A stretch of 14,528 bases of DNA from SXXZ01 sp041177965 (GCA_041177965.1 JBEGWF010000128.1:1-14528); one strand, 5' to 3'; positions 1-7,727 are shown, counted from the first letter of the stretch. Notes: a model not told the origin generated them from the sequence alone. Numbers and translations: made by a program.

Positions 1-480
1 CTTCTGAAGGATCGGGTGATCGTGGGATCCCATCAGACCGGTCTCCTGTGCCTGAAGATCGCGCGCGACGGGGACCGGTGGACGGTGTCCGAGGTTTGGA
101 ACTCCAAGGAGGCCGCCCCCAACTTCTCCTGCCCGGTCGTGGTGGGCGACCGCCTCGTGGGACTCGGGCCCGATCGACAGGTGGCCTGCGTGGGTCTGGA
201 CGACGGCAAGGTCCGGTGGATGCAGTCGGGCTGGGTCTCGAGTGCCGCCGACAAGGCCCATGCGGGGTTCATCGCCGTCGGGGACTCCAGGGCGCTCATG
301 CTGACCGACGCGGGCGAACTCATCCTGTTCGACGCCGGCGGTGAAGCCGCCCGCGAACTCGGTCGAGCGCAGGTGGCCGGGGTGAACTGGTGCAACCCGG
401 CGCTGTCCGGCGGGCGTCTCTACCTTCGCGACGGACTTCGCAATGCCGGACGCTGGATGTGCGTGGACCTGGGTCGATGA
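1..480 (+). CDS. PQQ-like beta-propeller protein, C-terminal part (5' end outside window)
   Basis: The reading frame is open from the first base and stops with TGA at 478-480, so this is the last 159 residues of a longer protein. Repeated strand patterns such as 'VVVGDRLVGLGPDRQVACVGLDDGKVRW' (read in pieces) are typical blades of the PQQ-binding-like/BamB-like propeller (PF13360 type): a V-x-G-D-R-L turn, then a short strand ending in D-x-x-x-G-x-x-x-W. The tail 'NWCNPALSGGRLYLRD' followed by 'CVDL' is the usual closing blade of verrucomicrobial PQQ-like proteins. Such proteins are usually secreted; the signal peptide would lie upstream. 'PQQ-like' describes the fold, and nothing seen here shows cofactor binding or an enzyme activity. 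The next gene is on the same strand 118 bases downstream. A related but complete protein lies at 4119-5444. Confidence 0.8.
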   Translation, partial: LLKDRVIVGSHQTGLLCLKIARDGDRWTVSEVWNSKEAAPNFSCPVVVGDRLVGLGPDRQVACVGLDDGKVRWMQSGWVSSAADKAHAGFIAVGDSRALMLTDAGELILFDAGGEAARELGRAQVAGVNWCNPALSGGRLYLRDGLRNAGRWMCVDLGR

Positions 481-490
481 CCCGGTTCCC

Positions 491-505
491 CGGACTTCCC
501 GTCCG
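491..505 (+). terminator. weak candidate hairpin after the first gene
   Basis: CGGAC, a loop TTCCC, then GTCCG form a perfect 5-bp stem starting 10 bases after the stop codon at 480. No T-tract follows, so an intrinsic terminator is only a possibility. The rest of the gap to 598 holds one more inverted repeat (TTGCCC 532-537 with GGGCAA 550-555, loop of 12) and no convincing sigma70 promoter. Confidence 0.25.
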
Positions 506-598
506 TGACAACGCCTTGCGGGCGCAGGCCCTTGCCCCAAGCTTCCCGAGGGCAACTCCCTGTGCTATGGATCGCCCTCGGAATCCGTTTTCCAAGCC

Positions 599-3055
599 AT
601 GAGCCCGATTTCCCGTCTCCGTCCGACCGCCATCGCCATGCTGTGCCTGCTGGTCGGCCTCGTGATGTCGATGCACCCGAGTCTCCAAGGGGCCACCGGG
701 ACTCCCGGATCGGTGGCGATCTTCCTCACCGCACCTGCCGCAGGCTCACGGCACCCGTTGGCACCCCTGACCCTCGAGGCCGTGGCCGTCGATCCGTCCG
801 GCGGCCCGATCACGGTGGTGGAGTTCGCGGCCAACGGCGCCGTGATCGGCCGATCCGACCGCAGCGGAGACCTCTTCGCGACGGTCATCGGACTCAAGGT
901 ACCCCATCGGGCCCTCTGGCCGTCGCCGACCGCAGGCACCCATGTGCTGGAGGCCCGCGCCCTGCGCGGCTCCGTGGTGTTCGCCCGCTCCGAACCGCTG
1001 CGGGTCGTCGTGGAAGAGATGGCTCCCCCGGTGGACCCACCCATCGATCCACCGACCTCGGAGGAGGTCCGCGTCGAACTCGGGGTCCTCGACCCCACGG
1101 CCATCGAATCCGATGCCCAGGACCTCGTGACCTTCGAATTCCGCAGGACGGGCGACGTGTCGAAGCCCTTGCGTGTCTTCTTCAAGACCGGCGGCACGGC
1201 CGAATGGGGTTCCGATTTCCGGATCATCCCGGGAGGGCTCCAACCGGAACCGGTCGCCGATCCCGCCCTCTTCCCCTGGGTCCAATCGGTGGTCATCCCG
1301 GCGGGATCGGCCATCGGAAAACTGGCCCTCGCCCCGATCGCCGACGCCCGGGCCGAGGAGAATGAGACCCTGGTGCTGGCCGTCATCCCGCCCCTCGACG
1401 GATCGACTCCCGGCAAGGAGCCCTCGGTCTATCGGCCGGGAGCAGGGTCCATGGCCCGGGTGCAGATCCTCGAAGGGTCCCGTCCGCCCGCCACCGATGC
1501 ACCGTGGGTGGCGCTGCGAAGCCTTCAGGCCTCGACCTCCGAGCCCCATCCGCTGATCCGGGTCCGCCCCGGGGTGTTCGCCGTCCAGCGCAAGGGCTCG
1601 CTGGCGGCCCCCTTGAGGGTCCGCTATGCGGTCGGCGGCAGCGCGCAGAACGGCGAGGACTATCCATTGCTCGACGGCGATCTCACTCTCGGGGCCGGAG
1701 AGGCCGAGGGGCAGATCGTGGTGCCCGCGCTGGCCGACGCCCTGGCGGAGAAGGATGAGACGGTGGTGTTGAAACTGCTCGACGATCCCGCCTATCGGAT
1801 CGATCCCCAGGCGGCCTGGGCCGAGATGACGATCACCGACAGTCCCGTGGCGTCCAAGGCCGTCCTCAACCTCACAGCCCCCGGCCGGGGAGAGATCCTC
1901 CAGGTGGGCACCGAGTGTACGATACGCTGCGTGGCGGTGGATCCCGAGGGGTACCTGCCGGCGGTGGAGTTCCGGGCCAATGGCCGATCCATCGGCCGGT
2001 CGAAGATCGAGTTCTTCCGGGCCCCGGATCCCGGGTCCCGGATCGACCATGGCGTGGTCTGGAAGGTGGATATCGCCGGCCCGATCCTGTTGGAGGCGGT
2101 GACGGTCGATGCGCGGGGTGTGACGTTGTCCTCGGAGCCGGTGATGATCCTGGGGCGATCCCCGTCCGAAGGGGCCGAAGCGCGACTGCATCCCGCCGAT
2201 CGGGATCCCGGTGACCTGAAGATCTCGGAGCCCGAGTGGATGACCTTCGCCAAGCACTGGCGTCATGGCATCCCCACGTCCACGGACGCCCGTCCGGTGG
2301 CGGTGGATGTGCTGACTCGGGCTGGATTCCTCTGGCGCTCGGGAGGGGGCTACCGTTTCGATGCATCCCTGGGTGAATCGACCCTGGCTTGGCAACCGAG
2401 CGACCCCGCCCAGGAACCATCCCTGCCACCCGCACTGCTGCAACCGGGCATCCCGCCCATCCTGGGCAGCAATGGCACTCCTGAGCGGGCCAACGGGTCC
2501 TACGCGCTGGCGGAGCGGTTGGAGGGCGACTCGGGCTTGTCGACATGGACGATCCACCTCGGTGCGGCGGCCGGCACCCGGTGTCAGGCCGTGGAATTGC
2601 TGCTCGGACCCGGAGCCCGATGGGTGGCCGCGTCCGACGATGGCCAGTTCGATCCGGCCTCCGGAACGCTGCGCTGGGGCCCGTTCCTCGATGACCGGGT
2701 CCGGAAACTGAAGGCGACGGTCTCGGACCTGGTGTTCCCGGCCTTGCCCGGGATCGCCTCGTTCGACGGCGACCGCCAGCGGATCGCCTCGGCGCTCCCG
2801 AAGACGTCCAGCAGCGGAACCGATTCACCGACTCCGAGGCTCGCCGCCCTCCAGAACTCGCCACTCGGGGATGCGCGGATGGTGCTCATGGGCGGCGCCC
2901 CTGGTACCCAGTGGGATCTGGAGGTGTCCGAAGACATGGCCACCTGGCGCCGGATCGGCAGACTCGAAATCACCGGGGCATCGATCCTGCAATCCGACAC
3001 CGACTCGGCGGCATCACGGCAACGGTTCTATCGCGTCGTTCCCCGAACCCCTTGA
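599..3055 (+). CDS. secreted multidomain surface protein with Ig-like and Calx-beta domains
   Basis: The product has 818 residues. The N-terminus (RLRPTAIAMLCLLVGLVMS) is a good Sec signal peptide, so it is exported. Domains seen in order: an Ig-like domain of the Big_7 type at about 38-138 ('VVEFAANGAVIGRSDRSG'); a Calx-beta domain at about 157-265 ('GGTAEWGSDF', 'EENETLVLAVI'); a second Calx-beta at about 302-414 ('NGEDYPLLDG', 'EKDETVVLKLLDD'); a second Ig-like domain at about 420-520 ('VEFRANGRSIGRS'); and a dockerin/EF-hand-like strip from D534 (DRDPGDLKISEPEW). The region near 682-699 (GQFDPASGTLRWGPFLDD) and the C-terminal module near 765-815 (WDLEVSEDMATW, RFYRV) recur in large verrucomicrobial surface proteins. 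Calx-beta domains usually bind calcium and mediate adhesion, so a structural or adhesive role is inferred; no catalytic domain is visible. ATG at 599 was chosen because the signal peptide follows it directly. No Shine-Dalgarno sequence precedes it. Confidence 0.85.
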   Translation: MSPISRLRPTAIAMLCLLVGLVMSMHPSLQGATGTPGSVAIFLTAPAAGSRHPLAPLTLEAVAVDPSGGPITVVEFAANGAVIGRSDRSGDLFATVIGLKVPHRALWPSPTAGTHVLEARALRGSVVFARSEPLRVVVEEMAPPVDPPIDPPTSEEVRVELGVLDPTAIESDAQDLVTFEFRRTGDVSKPLRVFFKTGGTAEWGSDFRIIPGGLQPEPVADPALFPWVQSVVIPAGSAIGKLALAPIADARAEENETLVLAVIPPLDGSTPGKEPSVYRPGAGSMARVQILEGSRPPATDAPWVALRSLQASTSEPHPLIRVRPGVFAVQRKGSLAAPLRVRYAVGGSAQNGEDYPLLDGDLTLGAGEAEGQIVVPALADALAEKDETVVLKLLDDPAYRIDPQAAWAEMTITDSPVASKAVLNLTAPGRGEILQVGTECTIRCVAVDPEGYLPAVEFRANGRSIGRSKIEFFRAPDPGSRIDHGVVWKVDIAGPILLEAVTVDARGVTLSSEPVMILGRSPSEGAEARLHPADRDPGDLKISEPEWMTFAKHWRHGIPTSTDARPVAVDVLTRAGFLWRSGGGYRFDASLGESTLAWQPSDPAQEPSLPPALLQPGIPPILGSNGTPERANGSYALAERLEGDSGLSTWTIHLGAAAGTRCQAVELLLGPGARWVAASDDGQFDPASGTLRWGPFLDDRVRKLKATVSDLVFPALPGIASFDGDRQRIASALPKTSSSGTDSPTPRLAALQNSPLGDARMVLMGGAPGTQWDLEVSEDMATWRRIGRLEITGASILQSDTDSAASRQRFYRVVPRTP

Positions 3056-3068
3056 TCGGACGGGAAAC

Positions 3069-3106
3069 CGCATCCGTCGCAAGCAATCGCATCCGTCGCG
3101 AGCGAT
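3069..3106. repeat. tandem 19-bp direct repeat in convergent intergenic region
   Basis: CGCATCCGTCGCAAGCAAT at 3069-3087 is followed directly by a second copy at 3088-3106 that differs only at positions 13 and 17 (A to G in both). It lies 13 bases after the stop of the Ig/Calx-beta gene. Its function is unknown; it may be a simple slippage duplication. Confidence 0.7.
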
Positions 3107-3122
3107 GCCCGTCGGCTGCGGT

Positions 3123-3139
3123 GGATCGGAGCCCGATCC
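3123..3139. terminator. candidate bidirectional hairpin between convergent genes
   Basis: GGATCGG, loop AGC, CCGATCC form a perfect 7-bp stem with a 3-base loop, between the stop at 3055 (+ strand) and the stop at 3295 (- strand). A second, weaker hairpin follows (CATGG 3154-3158 with CCATG 3164-3168). The location suits transcription termination for both converging units, but neither hairpin has a T-tract. The rest of the gap (3169-3294) shows nothing I recognise. Confidence 0.35.
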
Positions 3140-3294
3140 GGATCCGTACGGTGCATGGACCGACCATGATCCGTGATGGACCCACGCGACCGAGTCGGTT
3201 CACCAGCACTCGAGTCCTGGGAACAGCCGCACCGATGGTCCTCTCGCGCTCGCCATGAGGCAGCGCGGTCGCTTCGGGCGAAGTCTCCTCCGAC

Positions 3295-4110
3295 TCACGG
3301 ATGCTGTTCGCGCGGCTGGTAGCCCCGGTGCCAGGTCAGCCTCCAGAGACGATCCAACGGCGTGGCCTCGACATGCCCATCGACCATCACGAAATTGACG
3401 GCCCCGGGGAGCTTGGAACCCGCGGTCACAGGGACCACGCCCCTGAAGGACGATCCGTGACGGGAGATGCAGAAGCGCTGCATCATGGCGTCGTTGCCTC
3501 CGTTGGCGAGATTCCGGGCGGGTTTGTCGGTGGCTAGGGGCCAGGAGTCGGCCCAATTGCTGTCGCCGAAGATCGGCGTGGTGACGGGAACTTCGTAACT
3601 GCTCTCCTTCGCGAAGGCCTTGGTGGCGTCGATCGCCCCTTCTCCCTCGGGCGAATACTGCCAGCCGTTCATGCCGTAACTGCTCTCGAACCCGGTGTTC
3701 CACTGCACCGGGCTCTTCACGGGACCATACCAGGCGAGCGTCGCCGTTCCCATGGCCTCGCCGGTGGGGTTGCGGTTGGCCGGGACCGGCGCGGTCGGGC
3801 AGATCCGGATCTTGTCGGAGGGCACGTTGTTGGTCCGCAGGACCGCCATCCAGAACTTCGCCGGCGTGTACGCCACGGGGAAGGTTTTGCCCGTGTCGTT
3901 GAGGTACATGAAGAACCCGAGGCCCATCTGCTTGAGATTGTTGAGGCAGACCACCGAGGCACCCCGCTGCTTGGCCCGGCTCAGAGCGGGCAGGAGCATG
4001 CCCGCCAGGATGGCGATGATGGCGATGACCACCAGGAGTTCGATGAGCGTGAAGCCCCGGACCGGGCGGATCGGGGAACGCGACGGCGACGGACGAGTGG
4101 GCTGGTTCAT
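3295..4110 (-). CDS. type II secretion-like pseudopilin (prepilin-type N-terminal domain, DGH C-terminal motif)
   Basis: The product has 271 residues counted from the ATG at 4110. A basic leader ending RPVRG is followed by FTLIELLVVIAIIAILAG, the classic prepilin peptidase site (G|FTLIE) and hydrophobic helix of type IV pilin-like proteins. After the helix come 'NNLKQMGLGFFMYLNDTGKTFP' features common in this family (read in parts) and, near the C-terminus, RHGSSF and FVMVDGHVEATPLDRLW. The spacing between RHG and DGH is much longer than in the H-X9-DG form, a variant I recall as frequent in Verrucomicrobia. It is inferred to be processed by prepilin peptidase and held in the inner membrane or assembled into a pseudopilus. 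A TTG at 4122 would add four residues and overlap the upstream stop; the ATG 8 bases after that stop is preferred. It is the last gene of the five-gene run from 7645, and translational coupling is likely. Confidence 0.85.
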   Translation of the reverse strand: MNQPTRPSPSRSPIRPVRGFTLIELLVVIAIIAILAGMLLPALSRAKQRGASVVCLNNLKQMGLGFFMYLNDTGKTFPVAYTPAKFWMAVLRTNNVPSDKIRICPTAPVPANRNPTGEAMGTATLAWYGPVKSPVQWNTGFESSYGMNGWQYSPEGEGAIDATKAFAKESSYEVPVTTPIFGDSNWADSWPLATDKPARNLANGGNDAMMQRFCISRHGSSFRGVVPVTAGSKLPGAVNFVMVDGHVEATPLDRLWRLTWHRGYQPREQHP

Positions 4111-4118
4111 GTCGGGAT

Positions 4119-5444
4119 TCAACGAGGGGTTGCTGAGACGCAGAAGAGGTGCTGGTCGCCCCGCAGGATGAGGCGCCCGTCGGCGGGCACCGGGCTGGCG
4201 ATGATCCGCTCACCCATGGGGTTCTCGGAGAGCAACCGGAAATCCGACGACACCCGGGCCGCGAAGACCACCCCGTCCTCGCGCGCCGCGTAGAGGATCC
4301 CGCCCGCCACGAGCGGCGACGAGTAGTACGGGGCGCTGGCCTTGGGGAAGGCCGCCGTCCAGAGGGTCTTGCCGGAGGCCGGATCGACACAGGCCACCTC
4401 GCCGCGATGCCGCAGCAGGTAGGCCCGGCCATCGGCCACCGCGGGGGCCGCGACGAAGACCCCGAGGTCGTGCCGCTCCCAGACCCGATGCGAGCGGCTG
4501 ACGTCGCCCGATCCGCCCAGGCGGAGTCCGTAGAGATGGGCCTGTCCCGGTCGATCGTCGCGCCCCACCGGCAGCAGGACCAGGTCGCCCTGACGCACGG
4601 GCGTGGCGATGGCGGGCCAGTAGGCCGTGCCCGCGGGGTTGAATCCTTCGGCCGTCCAGAGGGTGTGCCCGTCGTCGAGGGCGTGGGTGGTCACATGGTC
4701 CGCACCCCAGACCATGACGGCGGGCCTGCCACCCTGATCGATCAGGAGCGGCGTCGCATACCCGTTGTTGTTCTCGGCCGGACCGGTGGACCGACGCGCC
4801 ACCTTCCATCGGAGGTCCCCGGTCTTCCGGTCGAAGGCGGCGACCCACGATTCGCCGTCGTGCAGGCGGGCCAGCACGACCGAATCACCGGCGACCAGGG
4901 GCGATGCGCCCGAATCCCAATAGAGTTTCTCCGGACCGAACCGCTCGGTCAGGTCGTGCTTCCAAAGCACCCGGCCCTCCAGATCGAGGGCGGCGAAATG
5001 GCCACTGCGGAACAGCACATACACCGCCCGGCCATCGGTCGCGGGCGAGGCGTTGCAACTCGAGGCCAGCGAGCGGTGCCGGGGATCGGAGAGGGAGCCC
5101 AGGGCCGTCTCCCAGAGCTTTCGCCCTTGCAGGTCGTAGGCCAGCACGGCGTCTTGGCCGGCCGAGGGCGAGGTGAGGAGGATGCGTCCGCCCGTAACGA
5201 TCGGGGTGGAGGTGCCCTTGCCGGGCAAGGCGGCCTTCCACGCCACCGAGTCGAGCGTCCACCGCTCGGGGAAACGCCCTCCGGAAAGACCGCCCTGTGC
5301 CGAGGGACCCCGCCAGGCGGGCCAATCGCCGGACTCGGCCGCCGCCATCGTCCCCACCACCCAACCCACCGCGATCCAACCCGCCGCAAGCGCCGCGCCG
5401 ACCAAGGGGATCCGTGCCAAGGAACTCCGAACGGGGAAAGCCAT
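4119..5444 (-). CDS. exported PQQ-like beta-propeller protein
   Basis: The product has 441 residues. Residues 1-36 form a signal peptide or anchor with a long hydrophobic stretch (about 12-34). The mature part opens with DWPAWRGP at 40-47, the hallmark start of verrucomicrobial and planctomycetal PQQ-like propellers, then 'VAWKAALPGKGTSTPIVTGG'. Six to eight blade-like repeats follow, each with a 'PLVAGDSVVLA' or 'PAVADGRAYLL' strand and a 'DxxTGxxxW'-like turn (for example DRKTGDLRWK, DPASGKTLWTA). The last blade ends 'RLILRGDQHLFCV'. The fold is that of BamB-like/PQQ enzyme propellers, but I see no dehydrogenase active site, so a binding or scaffold role in the periplasm or at the surface is the safest call. 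The ATG at 5444 lies 47 bases after the CBM9-like gene; no Shine-Dalgarno sequence is seen. Its stop at 4119 lies 8 bases before the next ATG. Confidence 0.85.
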   Translation of the reverse strand: MAFPVRSSLARIPLVGAALAAGWIAVGWVVGTMAAAESGDWPAWRGPSAQGGLSGGRFPERWTLDSVAWKAALPGKGTSTPIVTGGRILLTSPSAGQDAVLAYDLQGRKLWETALGSLSDPRHRSLASSCNASPATDGRAVYVLFRSGHFAALDLEGRVLWKHDLTERFGPEKLYWDSGASPLVAGDSVVLARLHDGESWVAAFDRKTGDLRWKVARRSTGPAENNNGYATPLLIDQGGRPAVMVWGADHVTTHALDDGHTLWTAEGFNPAGTAYWPAIATPVRQGDLVLLPVGRDDRPGQAHLYGLRLGGSGDVSRSHRVWERHDLGVFVAAPAVADGRAYLLRHRGEVACVDPASGKTLWTAAFPKASAPYYSSPLVAGGILYAAREDGVVFAARVSSDFRLLSENPMGERIIASPVPADGRLILRGDQHLFCVSATPR

Positions 5445-5491
5445 GGAAAGAGGCTAGGCATTCCCACCCAGGATTGCCAGCCCGGAAGGAT

Positions 5492-6442
5492 TCAGCGGGC
5501 CGGAGCTTTCGGATCCGTTCCAACGTCGCGGGACGGAACCGGCCTTCGGTCGGTGCCCATCAGGCGCAGGGTCCCGAAATTGTTCCGCTGCGTGCGGGTC
5601 TTCGGGGCCCCGGCCCACCATTGCTCGTGGTGGAAGCTCCCGAACTGGCCCCGCCCGTCTTCCGGTCGATCGAGGTCGCCAACGGCGAGGTTCAGACCGA
5701 TGGCCACCGGACCCGATTCGGGCGCATAGCACCGCCCCGTCGCCACCTCGATGCAGGGATCGAAGCGGATCGACCATTCCACCGTGTAGCCACGCCCACC
5801 GGGCCGGAGCCGGACCGCGGCCCGCTGGTCCCCGGAATGGATCCACCGCTGATAGTGGCTCCACGCGGTCGGAGAGGTGCGGGGTTCGCCCTCCAGGAGT
5901 CCACCCGAACCGATGCCTCCCAATCGCGATTTGGTGGCATTGCAGACCATCTGCCAGGATCCGCCATCCCCATCGACGCCCCGGTCTCCGACGGGCCCTC
6001 GCCGCGCATCGATCAGGATCTCCAACCCGTCACCGAACCACGGGAATCCCTCGCGACTCATCTCGTGGGCGCGGGGGTTCTCCGAAGGCAGCCAGCGCGG
6101 CGTGTCGATGCCGTAGAGACGGTCGTCGGTGATCTCGAAGGCGAAATGCAACCGCTCCCGGTCGTGCTTGACCCAGGCCCGCAGCGCGAGGTCGTCGGGG
6201 TCGCGGACCGGGGAGAACTCGGGCACCCAATCGAGGACCCCGGAAAGGGGGGTGGCGTCGGACCATTCGCCGGGTGCCAATACGCCATCGACGACCGGGG
6301 TGGTTCCGAACCAGGAGGTCGCCGTCGGTTGGCGGATCAGGGGCGCAGAGACTGACACCCCCGACCCGGGAACGGTACGGCAGCCCCAGCCCAAAAGGGC
6401 GCACGAGGCAAGGGCCGCAGCCTGGATCACCCGGGAGTTCAT
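5492..6442 (-). CDS. CBM9-like (carbohydrate-binding family 9 type) putative lipoprotein
   Basis: The product has 316 residues. The N-terminus is a short signal sequence ending LLGWGC (Cys21), an imperfect lipobox, so a lipoprotein is likely but not certain. The body begins 'PVVDGVLAPGEWSDATPL', the normal start of the CBM9-like/sugar-binding domain. Further family features are 'LHFAFEITDDRLYG' (about 110-125), 'GDGLEILID' (about 147), 'GYTVEWSIRF' (about 240) and 'GPVAIGLNLAVGDLD' (about 266), matching the strand order of a CBM9 sandwich. The closing 'NNFGTLRLM' is also typical. In other proteins this domain binds sugar chain ends; here there is no attached catalytic domain, so a surface-bound glycan-binding role is inferred. 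It sits between the small lipoprotein (42-base gap) and the PQQ-like propeller (47-base gap) in the same run of exported proteins. Confidence 0.75.
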   Translation of the reverse strand: MNSRVIQAAALASCALLGWGCRTVPGSGVSVSAPLIRQPTATSWFGTTPVVDGVLAPGEWSDATPLSGVLDWVPEFSPVRDPDDLALRAWVKHDRERLHFAFEITDDRLYGIDTPRWLPSENPRAHEMSREGFPWFGDGLEILIDARRGPVGDRGVDGDGGSWQMVCNATKSRLGGIGSGGLLEGEPRTSPTAWSHYQRWIHSGDQRAAVRLRPGGRGYTVEWSIRFDPCIEVATGRCYAPESGPVAIGLNLAVGDLDRPEDGRGQFGSFHHEQWWAGAPKTRTQRNNFGTLRLMGTDRRPVPSRDVGTDPKAPAR

Positions 6443-6484
6443 GGTCGGGGCCCGAGGATCTTCCGTCGCCGTCGGCCGCCTCGC

Positions 6485-6883
6485 TTAGCGAGCCGTCTGC
6501 ATGCGCTCGTACTGGGCCACCGCCGCCTTGGCGCGCGCGTCGCCATTCTGGGCCATGGCGTAGATCTCCTGCATCACCGAGGCGATGCTGTCCTGCAGGG
6601 CCATCCTCTGCTCGGGGGTCATCACCGGTTGGGCCCGGAGCAGTTGGAGGCGCGTCACGGCATCCTCCATCTTCCCCGACTTGAAGTCGGCGATGGCCTG
6701 CTTGACCTGTTCGGCGGGCGCGGGACCGGGCGTCGCCTCGGACCCCTCGGCCGGCGCGGCCGGGGCCTTGTCGAGGGCCGCCGCGGATTTCTCCAATTCG
6801 GCGACGGGATCCTCCTTCTTGCAGGCGGTGGCGACGGACACCAGGAGGACCAGGGCCAGCGACGCGGGACGACGAAGAATCAT
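6485..6883 (-). CDS. small helical lipoprotein, function unknown
   Basis: I do not recognise a family. The product has 132 residues. A signal peptide ends in VATAC (Cys21), a good lipobox, so it should be lipidated and anchored in the envelope. Directly after the Cys come charged residues (KKEDP), then a short helix (VAELEKSAAALDK), an Ala/Pro/Gly-rich linker (about 38-56), and a predicted helical C-terminal half (about 57-132, 'VKQAIADFKSGKMEDAVTRLQ'). The helical half faintly resembles the paired helices of TPR-like scaffolds, but no repeat is clear. The start ATG at 6883 follows the stop of the upstream pseudopilin by 24 bases, and the next gene starts 42 bases after its stop, so it is very likely cotranscribed. 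Confidence is high that it is a gene and low about what it does. Confidence 0.75.
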   Translation of the reverse strand: MILRRPASLALVLLVSVATACKKEDPVAELEKSAAALDKAPAAPAEGSEATPGPAPAEQVKQAIADFKSGKMEDAVTRLQLLRAQPVMTPEQRMALQDSIASVMQEIYAMAQNGDARAKAAVAQYERMQTAR

Positions 6884-6907
6884 CGGTGCTTGAGAAAGAG
6901 TTCCGTG

Positions 6908-7645
6908 TCAGCGGCCGTTGGGGGTGGCCGGGTTGCACCACAGGCGGTTCTTGGTGGCGAGGTTGCCCTCGGCATAGAACACCTTGGTCTTGAGGTACTC
7001 GGTGTGTCCATCGACCACGCCCACCGTGGTGCCGATGGTGTGGACCCGGGTGATGCCCTCGGCCGGGCTGCTGGAACCGTCGTTGAAGTCACCGGGGTTG
7101 GTCTCGAGCGCCTGCCACATGATGATGGCGTTCGGGTCGAACTGGGACGATTTGTACGAGCCCGGGGAAATGCCTCCGAAGCCGCAGACCGCTCCGTTCA
7201 TCAGATAGCTGGACATCTTCTGGGAACGACTCTTCCACGCGGGCTTGTTGGTTCGATCGGCGGGGCAACGGAACACGGCCGGGCTGCCGATGTTGGCGTA
7301 CAGGAGTCCCGTCTCGTAGGCCTTCGCCTGATTGGTGCTCCACCGGGCCGACGTGATGTCCGGCGGGGATCCCAGCGTCGCGTCATAGAGCCAACCCTTG
7401 CGCAACCAGGGCGAGTTCCAGTTGGGCTCCGGCAGGTAGTCGGCCGAATCACCCACGTACATGTGGGAGGCCAGCGTGATCTGCTTGACGTTGTTCTGGC
7501 ACTGGATGGTGATGGCCTTCTCCTTCGCCTTGGCGAGGGCCGGCAGCAGCATGCCTGCCAGAATGGCGATGATGGCGATGACCACCAGCAACTCGATGAG
7601 GGTGAATGCCGCGCGGCGGCACGGGGTGTGCGGTTGGGGATTCAT
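6908..7645 (-). CDS. type II secretion-like pseudopilin with canonical H-X9-DG motif
   Basis: The product has 245 residues. The leader MNPQPHTPCRRAA leads into FTLIELLVVIAIIAILAG, the prepilin-type signal. The residue before the cleavage point is Ala rather than the usual Gly, which is tolerated in many verrucomicrobial members. The family features 'NNVKQITLASHMYVGDSADYLP' (in parts) and 'FRCPADRTNK' lie in the middle. Near the C-terminus 'VHTIGTTVGVVDGH' has exactly nine residues between His and Asp-Gly, the H-X9-DG processing-associated motif. It is the first gene of the five-gene run; its DNA for the N-terminal helix is nearly the same as in the last gene (3295-4110). No Shine-Dalgarno sequence precedes the ATG at 7645. 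A candidate promoter lies about 65 bases upstream. It is expected in the inner membrane after prepilin peptidase cleavage; its partner machinery is not in this window. Confidence 0.87.
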   Translation of the reverse strand: MNPQPHTPCRRAAFTLIELLVVIAIIAILAGMLLPALAKAKEKAITIQCQNNVKQITLASHMYVGDSADYLPEPNWNSPWLRKGWLYDATLGSPPDITSARWSTNQAKAYETGLLYANIGSPAVFRCPADRTNKPAWKSRSQKMSSYLMNGAVCGFGGISPGSYKSSQFDPNAIIMWQALETNPGDFNDGSSSPAEGITRVHTIGTTVGVVDGHTEYLKTKVFYAEGNLATKNRLWCNPATPNGR

Positions 7646-7696
7646 GGGCTGGACTGGAGTTCGACCACCCGGACGAGGCGCGGTCGTCTGGATGAC

Positions 7697-7727
7697 CGGG
7701 GTTGAGGTGATTCGAACCGGAACCCCG
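7697..7727. repeat. inverted repeat overlapping the candidate promoter -10
   Basis: CGGGGTT at 7697-7703 is the exact complement of AACCCCG at 7721-7727, with a 17-base loop. It covers the candidate -10 element and most of the spacer of the promoter at 7710-7737. It could be an operator for a dimeric regulator or simply a chance repeat in GC-rich DNA. Confidence 0.4.

Noticed and set aside
532..568. Possible sigma70 promoter before the gene at 599 (TTGCCC ... TGCTAT)
   Set aside because: The spacing is about 25 bases, too long for a normal promoter, and no better -10 is present.
746..2557. 603-codon open frame on the - strand opposite the Ig/Calx-beta gene
   Set aside because: The translation is Arg/Gly/His-rich with no signal or domain, and the opposite strand has recognisable domains throughout.
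4111..4122. TTG start for the last pseudopilin, four residues upstream
   Set aside because: The ATG at 4110 gives the usual short leader and a clean 8-base gap after the upstream stop; no ribosome-binding sequence favours the TTG.
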